From Verrucomicrobia bacterium UBA740 (GTDB lineage: Bacteria > Verrucomicrobiota > Kiritimatiellia > RFP12 > UBA1067): a stretch of DNA of 13,578 nt. The notes under the pieces were generated by a model. The model ran no database searches and had not been told where the DNA came from. It saw only the letters and a list, made by a program, of their open reading frames with translations. Both the position numbers and the translations under genes were made by a program. How positions within the stretch are numbered: position 1 is the stretch's first letter; every line of letters starts with the position of its first letter. This document shows, piece after piece, positions 1-5,748 of the stretch. The DNA lies in contig DBKW01000003.1 in NCBI GenBank assembly GCA_002298665.1, positions 1 to 13,578 on the forward strand. The letters are read 5' to 3'.

Positions 1-189
1 CGCACGGGGTTGGCCGTGGAGAGAATGTAGAATGAGGGGGCCTATCGGGTTTTAGCCGTGAAGATCAGGAGATTGTGGAGAATGGGGGTAGGACGCGTAG
101 GAGCGAGGACGTCGTACTTGTCCTGCCTGTCCTACGCGTCCCTGTTGTCCCGTCTCCCGACCAGCGCGGCGCGGGTTGGGTTTGGGGTG
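1..189. repeat. Intergenic region downstream of gmk, made of short periodic repeats
   Basis: No credible coding sequence is seen here. Positions 14-33 read CCGTGGAGAGAATGTAGAAT and match 13232-13251 at the other end of the window in 18 of 20 positions, same orientation. Positions 120-155 hold four consecutive 9-nt units that each begin GTCC (120, 129, 138, 147). Positions 90-110 hold the same kind of unit in the opposite orientation, which creates the inverted repeat listed separately. An open frame on the plus strand crosses the region but runs into the antisense of gmk and has no recognisable product. Confidence 0.6.
91..141. repeat. 12-bp perfect inverted repeat with inner stem, possible terminator
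   Basis: The arms GGACGCGTAGGA (91-102) and TCCTACGCGTCC (130-141) are perfectly complementary. An inner 5-bp stem (106-110 with 120-124) lies in the loop. Its position about 50 nt after the gmk stop would suit an operon-end hairpin, but no T-run follows on the minus strand (the next bases are TACCCCC), so it is not a canonical intrinsic terminator. It may instead be a by-product of oppositely oriented 9-nt repeats. Confidence 0.6.
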
Positions 190-798
190 TCACATGCGGC
201 CGCTCAGCGCATCGATGAGATCGCAAAGGCGCTTGTAGGCCTGCCCGAGGTCGTCGTTCGTCACGCGGAACATGTACTCGCCGGCGCGCGCCATTTCGCC
301 GTCCGCATTCGCCAGACGCTTTTCGATGACTTCATGCGAATCGGTTCCGCGCCCTTCCAGCCGCCGGCGCAGTTCGTCGAGCGAGGGCGGCAGGATGAAG
401 ATGTCGACGTAGCCGATCTTCAAGGGGTCGGTGTTGGGCAGGTTCCGCACGTACTCGCGCACTTTCGCCGCGCCCTGCACGTCGATGTCGAGGATCATGG
501 AGTTGCCTTCGGCGAGGACTTCCTCGATGGGCGCCTTCAGCGTCCCGTAGTAGTTGTCGTGCACGCGGGCGTACTCGATGAAGGCGTTCTCGGCGATGAG
601 CTGCTCAAAACGCGCTTTCGTCAGGAAATGGTAATCGATGCCGTCCTCTTCGTGTCCGCGCGGCGGACGGGTGGTGCAGCTGATGGAGTACACGAAGTCC
701 GGATACTCCTGCAGGAGCATGTCCACGAGCGTGGACTTGCCGCACCCGCTCGGGGCGGACAGGACGAGAAACAGGGGCTTTATCTTCTTGGCGTTCAT
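190..798 (-). CDS. gmk: Guanylate kinase
   Basis: Guanylate kinase phosphorylates GMP to GDP with ATP in the cytoplasm, the step after GMP synthesis by GuaA (also in this window). The 202-residue product has the usual length for the family. It shows a P-loop SAPSGCGKST at residues 14-23, then the GMP-binding stretch SISCTTRPPRGHEEDGIDYHF-like segment around residues 38-58, and the lid and C-terminal helices (EKRLANADGEM). The ATG at 798 is chosen because it places the P-loop near the N-terminus and forms a 4-bp ATGA overlap with the stop codon of the upstream glycosyltransferase. The frame is open further upstream but the extension is low-complexity and lies inside the glycosyltransferase. 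No clear Shine-Dalgarno precedes it, so translational coupling is likely. It is the last gene of its unit. Confidence 0.96.
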   Translation of the reverse strand: MNAKKIKPLFLVLSAPSGCGKSTLVDMLLQEYPDFVYSISCTTRPPRGHEEDGIDYHFLTKARFEQLIAENAFIEYARVHDNYYGTLKAPIEEVLAEGNSMILDIDVQGAAKVREYVRNLPNTDPLKIGYVDIFILPPSLDELRRRLEGRGTDSHEVIEKRLANADGEMARAGEYMFRVTNDDLGQAYKRLCDLIDALSGRM

Positions 799-1502
799 AT
801 GCGTTTCAGTTTCCAGACGATCTTGAGCGATTCCGCGGCGATGCCGGGCGTAATCTTGGATTCGCCACGCTGCCGGTCGGGGAAAACGATGGGGATTTCG
901 CGGATGGAGCACCCGGCCCGCCAGGCGCGATGGTTCATCTCAAGCTGGAAGGAGTAGCCGGCGCTTTCGATAGTTTCCAGCCCCAGGCGGCGCAAGGCTT
1001 CCGCGCGCCAGCACTTGTAGCCGCCGGTCGGGTCGTTGACGGGCATGCCGGTCATGAGGCGGATGTAGAGTCCGCCCGCCCGCGAAATCAGCCGCCGCTT
1101 GAGGGGCCAGCCGGGCGTCGCGCCGCCCTTCACGTAGCGCGAACCGATGACGAGATCGGCGTCCGTGGCGAGAAGCCGCGGCAGGACCGCGGGGTCGTGG
1201 CTGAAGTCGCAGTCCATCTGGACGACACGGTCCGCCCCCGCCGCGAGGGCGTGGCGGAATCCCGCCACGTAGGCGCGCCCGAGGCCTTCCTTCTTTGCGC
1301 GGTGCAGGCAGGCGACATGCGCGTCCGCCGCGGCCAGCGCGTCCACAAGTGCCCCCGTCCCGTCCGGTGAATTGTCGTCCACGAAAAGGAGGTGGACGTC
1401 CCAGTCCGCCAGGGACTGCGTCGCGGCGCGGACGGCTTCGGCCAGCGGACGGACATTGTCCTTCTCGTTGTAGGTCGGGATGACGATGACGGCTTTTTTC
1501 AT
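795..1502 (-). CDS. Family 2 glycosyltransferase, polyprenol-phosphate mannosyltransferase (DPM1-like)
   Basis: This is a 235-residue GT-A enzyme of family GT2. It closely resembles DPM1/Ppm1 catalytic domains, which move mannose (or sometimes glucose) from the nucleotide sugar to a polyprenyl phosphate at the inner membrane face. Seen motifs are VIPTYNE (residues 7-13), DDNSPDGT (42-49), the metal-binding DCD within QMDCDFSHDP (95-104), GSRYVKGG (120-127), DPTGGYKCWR (157-166), GYSFQLEMN (182-190) and the signature FPDRQRGESK (207-216). There are no C-terminal membrane helices, so it is the soluble single-domain form. The exact sugar and lipid cannot be read from sequence. The ATG at 1502 overlaps the coaC stop by 4 bp (ATGA) and has AAAGGA 9 nt upstream. 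Confidence 0.9.
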   Translation of the reverse strand: MKKAVIVIPTYNEKDNVRPLAEAVRAATQSLADWDVHLLFVDDNSPDGTGALVDALAAADAHVACLHRAKKEGLGRAYVAGFRHALAAGADRVVQMDCDFSHDPAVLPRLLATDADLVIGSRYVKGGATPGWPLKRRLISRAGGLYIRLMTGMPVNDPTGGYKCWRAEALRRLGLETIESAGYSFQLEMNHRAWRAGCSIREIPIVFPDRQRGESKITPGIAAESLKIVWKLKRI

Positions 1503-2032
1503 TTGTGCAAATCCTTTACTGCGGCGAATATCGCCGCGGGGGAGGCGAGGCGTCCGGCCCCGGTGACGCCGCAGGCGAGTTCACCCGATTCGGGGGCGAC
1601 GATCCGCACGCCGCGCGAGGCCAGGACGGCGAGGTTTTCGCGTGTCGCGGGGTTTTCCCACATGCCGGTGTTCATCGCCGGGGCGACCGCGACGGGCGCT
1701 TTCGTCGCCAGAAAGACGGAAAGCAGGTAGTTGTCGGCAATTCCGGCGCGCATTTTGGCGAGCGTATTGGCGGTCGCCGGGGCGACGAGGAAGAGGTCCG
1801 CCTGCTCGGCGAGTGAGATGTGGGCGGGCTTCCAGTCGGTCGGCGCGGCGAATTCGTCGACGCCCACGGGATTGCGTGAAAGGGTCTGGAAGGTGAGCGG
1901 CGCGACGAACTTCGCGGCCGCCGGGGTCATGACGACATGCACCTCATCGCCCGCGTGCACGAAAAGCCGCACGAGTTCCGCCGCCTTGTAGGCCGCGATG
2001 GACCCGGTCACACCCAGGACTATCTGGCGCAT
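1499..2032 (-). CDS. coaC: Phosphopantothenoylcysteine decarboxylase (stand-alone CoaC flavoprotein)
   Basis: CoaC decarboxylates 4'-phosphopantothenoylcysteine to 4'-phosphopantetheine using FMN, a step of coenzyme A synthesis. The 177-residue product has the FMN-binding GVTGSIAAYK (residues 7-16), the catalytic His71 in HISLA, PATANT (85-90), the substrate-clamp PAMNTGMW (118-125) and the catalytic Cys154 in ACGVTGAGR. In many bacteria this domain is fused to CoaB (phosphopantothenoylcysteine synthetase) as Dfp. Here the protein ends right after the CoaC domain and no CoaB is in the window, so CoaB would have to be encoded elsewhere. The ATG at 2032 is supported by a strong GGAGG just upstream and by its overlap of 13 bp with rpe. 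Other flavoprotein decarboxylases (UbiX-like) fit less well because of the His and PAMN motifs. Confidence 0.9.
   Translation of the reverse strand: MRQIVLGVTGSIAAYKAAELVRLFVHAGDEVHVVMTPAAAKFVAPLTFQTLSRNPVGVDEFAAPTDWKPAHISLAEQADLFLVAPATANTLAKMRAGIADNYLLSVFLATKAPVAVAPAMNTGMWENPATRENLAVLASRGVRIVAPESGELACGVTGAGRLASPAAIFAAVKDLHK
1512..1537 (-). promoter_or_regulatory. Ribosome binding site of the glycosyltransferase with a preceding 7-bp hairpin
   Basis: AAAGGA (1517-1512) lies 9 nt before the ATG at 1502. A perfect 7-bp stem, GCGGCGA with TCGCCGC (1521-1527 and 1531-1537, 3-nt loop), sits 3 nt upstream of it, inside the last codons of coaC. The site is seen directly; any regulatory effect is inference. 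Confidence 0.45.
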
Positions 2033-2688
2033 GCGCCCTCCTCCCGCGCACGCCGGCGCAAATCCTCCACGGCCGCTTTCATGTCCGCCTGCTTGAAGAG
2101 GAAGCTCCCCGCCACGAACTGGTTCGCGCCCGCCGCGGCGGCCGTCAGCAGCGTCTGGTCGTTGATGCCGCCGTCCACCATGATGTCGACGGACGGACGC
2201 CGCGCGCGCAGCCAGGCGATTTTCGGCACGCACGCGTCGATAAACTTCTGCCCGCCGTAGCCCGGATGCACCGTCATCACGAGGAACTCGTCCGCCTCGT
2301 CCAGGTAGGACGTCAGGATCTCGATCGGCGTTTCGGGATTGAGCGCGAGGGCCGCCTTGAGGCCAAGGGACCGTATCCGGCGCAGTTCGGTATGGAGGTC
2401 GCAGTCCGCCTCGATGTGAATCTGCAAGGTCTGCGCGCCGGCCGCGGCGAACTTTTCGAGATAGAGATCGGGACGCGACATCATCAGGTGGACGTTCCGG
2501 TAGAAACCGGGGGCGACCTTGCGGGCCAGCGCCACGACATCCGGACCGAACGAGATGTTCGGCACAAAGTGCGGGTCCATGATGTCTAGATGGAGCGCTT
2601 CCGCGCCCGAGGCTTCCGCACGGCGGATTTCCTCCGCGAATCGACCGAAGTCCGCCGCGAGGAGCGAGGGCAAAATCTGTGTTTGCAT
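2020..2688 (-). CDS. rpe: Ribulose-phosphate 3-epimerase
   Basis: Rpe interconverts ribulose 5-phosphate and xylulose 5-phosphate in the pentose phosphate pathway. The 222-residue TIM-barrel protein is full length. It shows LPSLLAADF at residues 6-14, the metal and catalytic residues His33 and Asp35 in HLDIMD, His67 in VHLM, Asp172 in MVDGGIN, and the phosphate-binding GYGGQKF (143-149) and AGSFLF (193-198). It is first in the unit rpe-coaC-GT2-gmk. The ATG at 2688 has no Shine-Dalgarno, but a perfect TATAAT ends only 6 nt before it, so transcription should begin at or next to the ATG. The start is further supported by the conserved N-terminal strand beginning at residue 4. Allulose or hexulose-phosphate epimerases are relatives, but the full active site and length favour Rpe. 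Confidence 0.94.
   Translation of the reverse strand: MQTQILPSLLAADFGRFAEEIRRAEASGAEALHLDIMDPHFVPNISFGPDVVALARKVAPGFYRNVHLMMSRPDLYLEKFAAAGAQTLQIHIEADCDLHTELRRIRSLGLKAALALNPETPIEILTSYLDEADEFLVMTVHPGYGGQKFIDACVPKIAWLRARRPSVDIMVDGGINDQTLLTAAAAGANQFVAGSFLFKQADMKAAVEDLRRRAREEGACAR
2037..2045 (-). promoter_or_regulatory. Ribosome binding site of coaC
   Basis: The minus strand reads GGGAGGAGG ending 4 nt before the coaC ATG at 2032. It lies within the last codons of rpe and decides the coaC start against a longer in-frame reading that has no family similarity. Confidence 0.7.
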
Positions 2689-2694
2689 GGGTGT

Positions 2695-2703
2695 ATTATA
2701 TCA
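2695..2703 (-). promoter_or_regulatory. Extended -10 promoter of rpe (leaderless)
   Basis: The minus strand reads TGATATAAT, a perfect -10 hexamer with the TGn extension. Only 6 nt (ACACCC) separate it from the rpe ATG at 2688, so the predicted transcription start falls on or beside the start codon. No good -35 is seen at 17 nt (TGTCGC), as is usual for extended -10 promoters. Confidence 0.7.
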
Positions 2704-2775
2704 AATCTTCACGGGGAGCGACAGCAGGCGGTTGCACAGGCATGTGTCCAAGACCGAAACGGCGCGCAGGGCGGG

Positions 2776-2833
2776 AAGGCGCGCCGCGGCGCCGGACCGG
2801 TACAGGCCGCGGCCATCGCCGCTTCCGCGCCTT
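2776..2833. terminator. GC-rich inverted repeat after guaA, possible terminator
   Basis: AAGGCGCG (minus strand, 2833-2826, overlapping the guaA stop) pairs with CGCGCCTT (2783-2776). The loop of about 42 nt itself contains GC palindromes (GGCCGCGGCC near 2806-2815). No T-run follows, so it is at best a weak or Rho-assisted terminator between guaA and rpe. Confidence 0.3.
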
Positions 2834-4373
2834 ATTCCCACTCGATCGTGGCCGGCGGCTTGGACGAGATATCGTAAACGACGCGGTTGATGCCGCGCAC
2901 TTCGTTGATGATGCGGTTGGACATCGTCGCCAGCGTTTCGTAGGGCAGGCGCGTCCAGTCCGCCGTCATGGCGTCGATCGAATTGACCGAGCGGATGGCG
3001 CAGGTGTACTCGTAGGTGCGCTGGTCGCCCATCACGCCGACGGACTTCACCGGCAACAGCACCGCGAAGGTCTGCCAGATCGTCTTGTAGTCCGGGAGTT
3101 TCTTGACTTCCTCCTGTACGCGCAAGTCAGCCTGCTGGAGGAGCTTGACCTTCTCTTCGGTGACCTCGCCCAGAATGCGCACCCCGAGGCCCGGGCCCGG
3201 GAACGGCTGACGGTCCAGAAGTTCGCTGTCCATCCCCAGGACGCGCCCGACGGCGCGCACTTCGTCCTTGAAGAGGTCGCGCAGGGGTTCCACCAGCTCG
3301 AACTTGAGGTCCGGCGGGAGGCCGCCCACGTTGTGGTGGCTCTTGATGGTCTGGGACGGACCCTTCAAGGCGTGGGAGCTCTCGATCACGTCCGGATAGA
3401 TGGTGCCCTGCCCGAGGAACTTGCAATTCTTGTACTTGCGGGCGCAGTCGGCGAACACGTTGATGAACTCGCGGCCGATGATCTTGCGCTTCTGCTCCGG
3501 GTCCGTGACGCCCTTGAGCGCGGCGTAGAAGTGCTGGGCGGCGTGGGCGACGTGGAGGTCGAGCCCGAGCTTGGCGTGGAACATCTCCTCGACCTGCTTG
3601 TCCTCGTTGTAGCGCAAAAGTCCGTTGTCCACGAAGATGCAGTGCAGGCGCGGGCCGATCGCCCGGTGCAGAAGGACCGCGACGACGGACGAATCCACGC
3701 CGCCCGAAAGCCCGAGAACGACTTCCTCGTCGCCCACCTGCTTCTTGATCTTCTCGACCGTCTCGTCAATCCAGCTCGAAAGCTTCCAGTCCGCCTTGCA
3801 TCCGCAGACCTTGAAGAGGAAGTTGGCGATAATCTCGTTGCCGTACTGCGTATGCACGACTTCCGGATGGAACTGGATGGCGTAGAAGCGGCGCTTTTCG
3901 TCGCGGATCGCCGCGTAGGGACAGTTCGCGCTCGTGGCGGAGACCTGGAAGCCTTCCGGAATGCGCGCCACGCGGTCGCCGTGGCTCATCCAGACGACGA
4001 AGGACCGCGGGAGGCCCGAAAAGAGGACGTTGCCGGGCTCGGTCGTCATCTCGGTCTTGCCGTATTCGCGGGACTCGCCCGGCGCGACCTGGCCGCCCAG
4101 CATCTGGCTCATGAGCTGCATGCCGTAGCAGACGCCCAGGACCGGGATGCCCAGTTCGAAGATCGCGGGGTCGATCCCCGGCGCGCCTTCCTCGAACACG
4201 CTGTTCGGTCCGCCCGAGAGAATGATGCCGACCGGCGGATTCTCCCGCAGTTTCGCCGCGGTCGTGTCGAAGCGGATGATCTCCGAATAGACCTGCTGTT
4301 CGCGGATGCGCCGCGCTATCAGCTGGGTATATTGCGATCCGTAATCCAGAATGGCAATCCACTGTCTGCTCAT
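2832..4373 (-). CDS. guaA: GMP synthase (glutamine-hydrolysing)
   Basis: GuaA makes GMP from XMP, ATP and glutamine. The 513-residue protein is a standard full-length two-domain enzyme. The N-terminal class I amidotransferase has ILDYGSQYTQ (residues 8-17), the nucleophile Cys82 in GVCYGMQ, and His169 and Glu171 in FHPE. The ATP pyrophosphatase domain begins near residue 200 with the P-loop SGGVDSS (223-229). The C-terminal dimerisation and XMP-binding domain contains QPFPGPGLGVRILGE and ends in the characteristic KPPATIEWE. The ATG at 4373 is preferred; a TTG two codons upstream (4379) is in frame but adds nothing conserved. There is no strong Shine-Dalgarno. It lies 37 nt after hisF and is probably the last gene of the thrS unit. 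Its product GMP is the substrate of Gmk. Confidence 0.97.
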   Translation of the reverse strand: MSRQWIAILDYGSQYTQLIARRIREQQVYSEIIRFDTTAAKLRENPPVGIILSGGPNSVFEEGAPGIDPAIFELGIPVLGVCYGMQLMSQMLGGQVAPGESREYGKTEMTTEPGNVLFSGLPRSFVVWMSHGDRVARIPEGFQVSATSANCPYAAIRDEKRRFYAIQFHPEVVHTQYGNEIIANFLFKVCGCKADWKLSSWIDETVEKIKKQVGDEEVVLGLSGGVDSSVVAVLLHRAIGPRLHCIFVDNGLLRYNEDKQVEEMFHAKLGLDLHVAHAAQHFYAALKGVTDPEQKRKIIGREFINVFADCARKYKNCKFLGQGTIYPDVIESSHALKGPSQTIKSHHNVGGLPPDLKFELVEPLRDLFKDEVRAVGRVLGMDSELLDRQPFPGPGLGVRILGEVTEEKVKLLQQADLRVQEEVKKLPDYKTIWQTFAVLLPVKSVGVMGDQRTYEYTCAIRSVNSIDAMTADWTRLPYETLATMSNRIINEVRGINRVVYDISSKPPATIEWE

Positions 4374-4410
4374 GTTCAATCGTCTTTCTTTTAGTCTAAA
4401 TTTGCCTGTA

Positions 4411-5181
4411 TCACCAACTCAAACGCGTGGGAACGCCCGCCGCGGCGAGGACGCGTTTGATGTCCGCTATCGTGTAGTCTCCGCTGTGGATCATGCCGGC
4501 GACGATGGCCGCATCCGCATGCCCGGTCTGGAAGGCTTCGACGAGGTGCTCGGGCTTCCCGGCCCCGCCGGACGCCACGACCGGCACCCCCACCGCGTCC
4601 GCAATCAGCCGCGTAACCGTCAACTCGAACCCGGCGCGCGTACCGTCCGCGTCCACCGAATTGACGACGATCTCGCCCGCGCCCAGATCCGCCGCACGCT
4701 TCGCCCACTCCACGGCGTCCAGCCCCGTGAATTCGCGGAAGCCGCGCGTGGTGATCTCGTATCCGCTCGGGCATTTCGCGCTTCGCACGGGGTCCATCCC
4801 CAGCACGACGCACTGGCGGCCGAACGCCGCGGCGCCTTCGGCGATGATCTGCGGATTGCGCACGGCGAGCGAGTTGACGGAGATCTTCTCGGCGCCAGCC
4901 AGAATGACGCGCTCCATATCCGCGACGGACGCAATGCCGCCGCCGACGGCGAACGGGATGCGCACGGCCTGCGCGACCGCGGCGACCATGCCGATATCGA
5001 TGGGCCGGCGCTCGGCGGAAGCGGTGATGTCGTAGACGACGAGCTCGTCCGCCCCGCCGTCCGAGTAGGCGACCGCCATTTCGACGGGGTCGCCCAAATC
5101 CACGTTGTTCTTGAACTTGACGCCCTTGGTGACGCGCCCCTTGCGCACGTCCAGGCAGGGGATGACACGCTTGGTCAACAT
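4411..5181 (-). CDS. hisF: Imidazole glycerol phosphate synthase, cyclase subunit HisF
   Basis: HisF uses ammonia delivered by HisH to convert PRFAR into imidazole glycerol phosphate and AICAR, joining histidine and purine synthesis. The 256-residue barrel has IPCLDVRKGRVTKG (7-20) with the catalytic Asp11, the second catalytic residue Asp130 in LGMDP, YDITAS (50-55), the phosphate loops AVGGGI (78-83) and VASGGAG (202-208), and NSVDADGT (174-181). The start at 5181 has a perfect AAGGAG 8 nt upstream and overlaps the hisH stop by 7 bp, so the partner subunits should be made together. No other his genes are in the window. A HisF-like subunit for sugar amidation is possible in principle, but no such pathway genes are nearby. 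Confidence 0.95.
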   Translation of the reverse strand: MLTKRVIPCLDVRKGRVTKGVKFKNNVDLGDPVEMAVAYSDGGADELVVYDITASAERRPIDIGMVAAVAQAVRIPFAVGGGIASVADMERVILAGAEKISVNSLAVRNPQIIAEGAAAFGRQCVVLGMDPVRSAKCPSGYEITTRGFREFTGLDAVEWAKRAADLGAGEIVVNSVDADGTRAGFELTVTRLIADAVGVPVVASGGAGKPEHLVEAFQTGHADAAIVAGMIHSGDYTIADIKRVLAAAGVPTRLSW

Positions 5182-5741
5182 GAGAGGAACTCCTTGAGGA
5201 GCGCGAGGCCCGCCCGCCCCGATTTCTCGGGATGGAACTGGTACGCCGTCAGATTGCCCTTGCGCACCGCGCTCGTGAACGTCAGCCCGGCGTAGTCGGT
5301 CGTCCCGACGGTGTAGGGACCCTTCTCGGCATAATACGAGTGGACGAAGTAGTAGTCCGTCTTGCCGTTCACCTGGTTCCAGCCGATTTCCGGCACCTTG
5401 AAGCCGGGCACGTCGGGGAAGCGGCGCACCTTCCCCGGCAGAACGCCCAGAAGATCCACGCCGCCGTCCTCCTCGCTGTGCTCGAAAAGGATCTGCATCC
5501 CGAGACAGATGCCGAGGAACGGCTTGCCCGAAAGCGCCGCGGCGCGGACGGCTTCCGTCAGCCCGAGCGCGGCGAGATTCGCCATCGCGCTCTTCGCGGC
5601 GCCCACGCCAGGGAAAACGACGCGGTCCGCCGCGGCGATTGTCCGCGGATCGCGCGTCACCTTCGCCTCGGCTCCCAGCGCGGCGAAGGCGAGCTTGACG
5701 CTCGTCAGATTGCCCGCCTTGTAGTCGACAATCGCCGTCAT
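5175..5741 (-). CDS. hisH: Imidazole glycerol phosphate synthase, glutaminase subunit HisH
   Basis: HisH hydrolyses glutamine and channels ammonia to HisF. The 188-residue class I amidotransferase carries IVDYKAGN (residues 4-11), the oxyanion region PGVGA (44-48), the nucleophile Cys79 in GICLGMQ, PEIGWN (117-122), HSYY (134-137) and the His170/Glu172 pair in FHPEKSG. Length is close to the family norm of about 200. The ATG at 5741 lies 7 nt after the thrS stop. A GAGG that overlaps that stop (TGAGG) supplies the ribosome binding site. Adjacent hisF confirms the identity. The common VPHIGWN is VPEIGWN here, a conservative variant outside the catalytic triad. Confidence 0.95.
   Translation of the reverse strand: MTAIVDYKAGNLTSVKLAFAALGAEAKVTRDPRTIAAADRVVFPGVGAAKSAMANLAALGLTEAVRAAALSGKPFLGICLGMQILFEHSEEDGGVDLLGVLPGKVRRFPDVPGFKVPEIGWNQVNGKTDYYFVHSYYAEKGPYTVGTTDYAGLTFTSAVRKGNLTAYQFHPEKSGRAGLALLKEFLSC
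5190..5195 (-). promoter_or_regulatory. Ribosome binding site of hisF
   Basis: AAGGAG on the minus strand lies 8 nt before the hisF ATG at 5181, within the end of hisH. It fixes the hisF start and the 7-bp overlap of the two genes. Confidence 0.75.
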
Positions 5742-5748
5742 GCGTGCC

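Noticed and set aside
2679..4394. Long open frame (571 codons) on the plus strand, antisense to guaA
   Set aside because: It mirrors guaA codon structure in GC-rich DNA, and its protein is rich in R, A, H, V and D with no family motifs, whereas guaA on the other strand is complete with all catalytic residues.
4374..4410. Separate promoter for guaA in the 37-nt gap after hisF
   Set aside because: TAGACT is only a weak -10 match and lacks the TG extension seen at the four clear promoters; read-through from thrS is simpler.
5175..5741. HisH/HisF as a sugar-amidation pair (surface polysaccharide type)
   Set aside because: No partner amidotransferase or nonulosonate/O-antigen genes are nearby, and both proteins keep the full histidine-pathway motifs.
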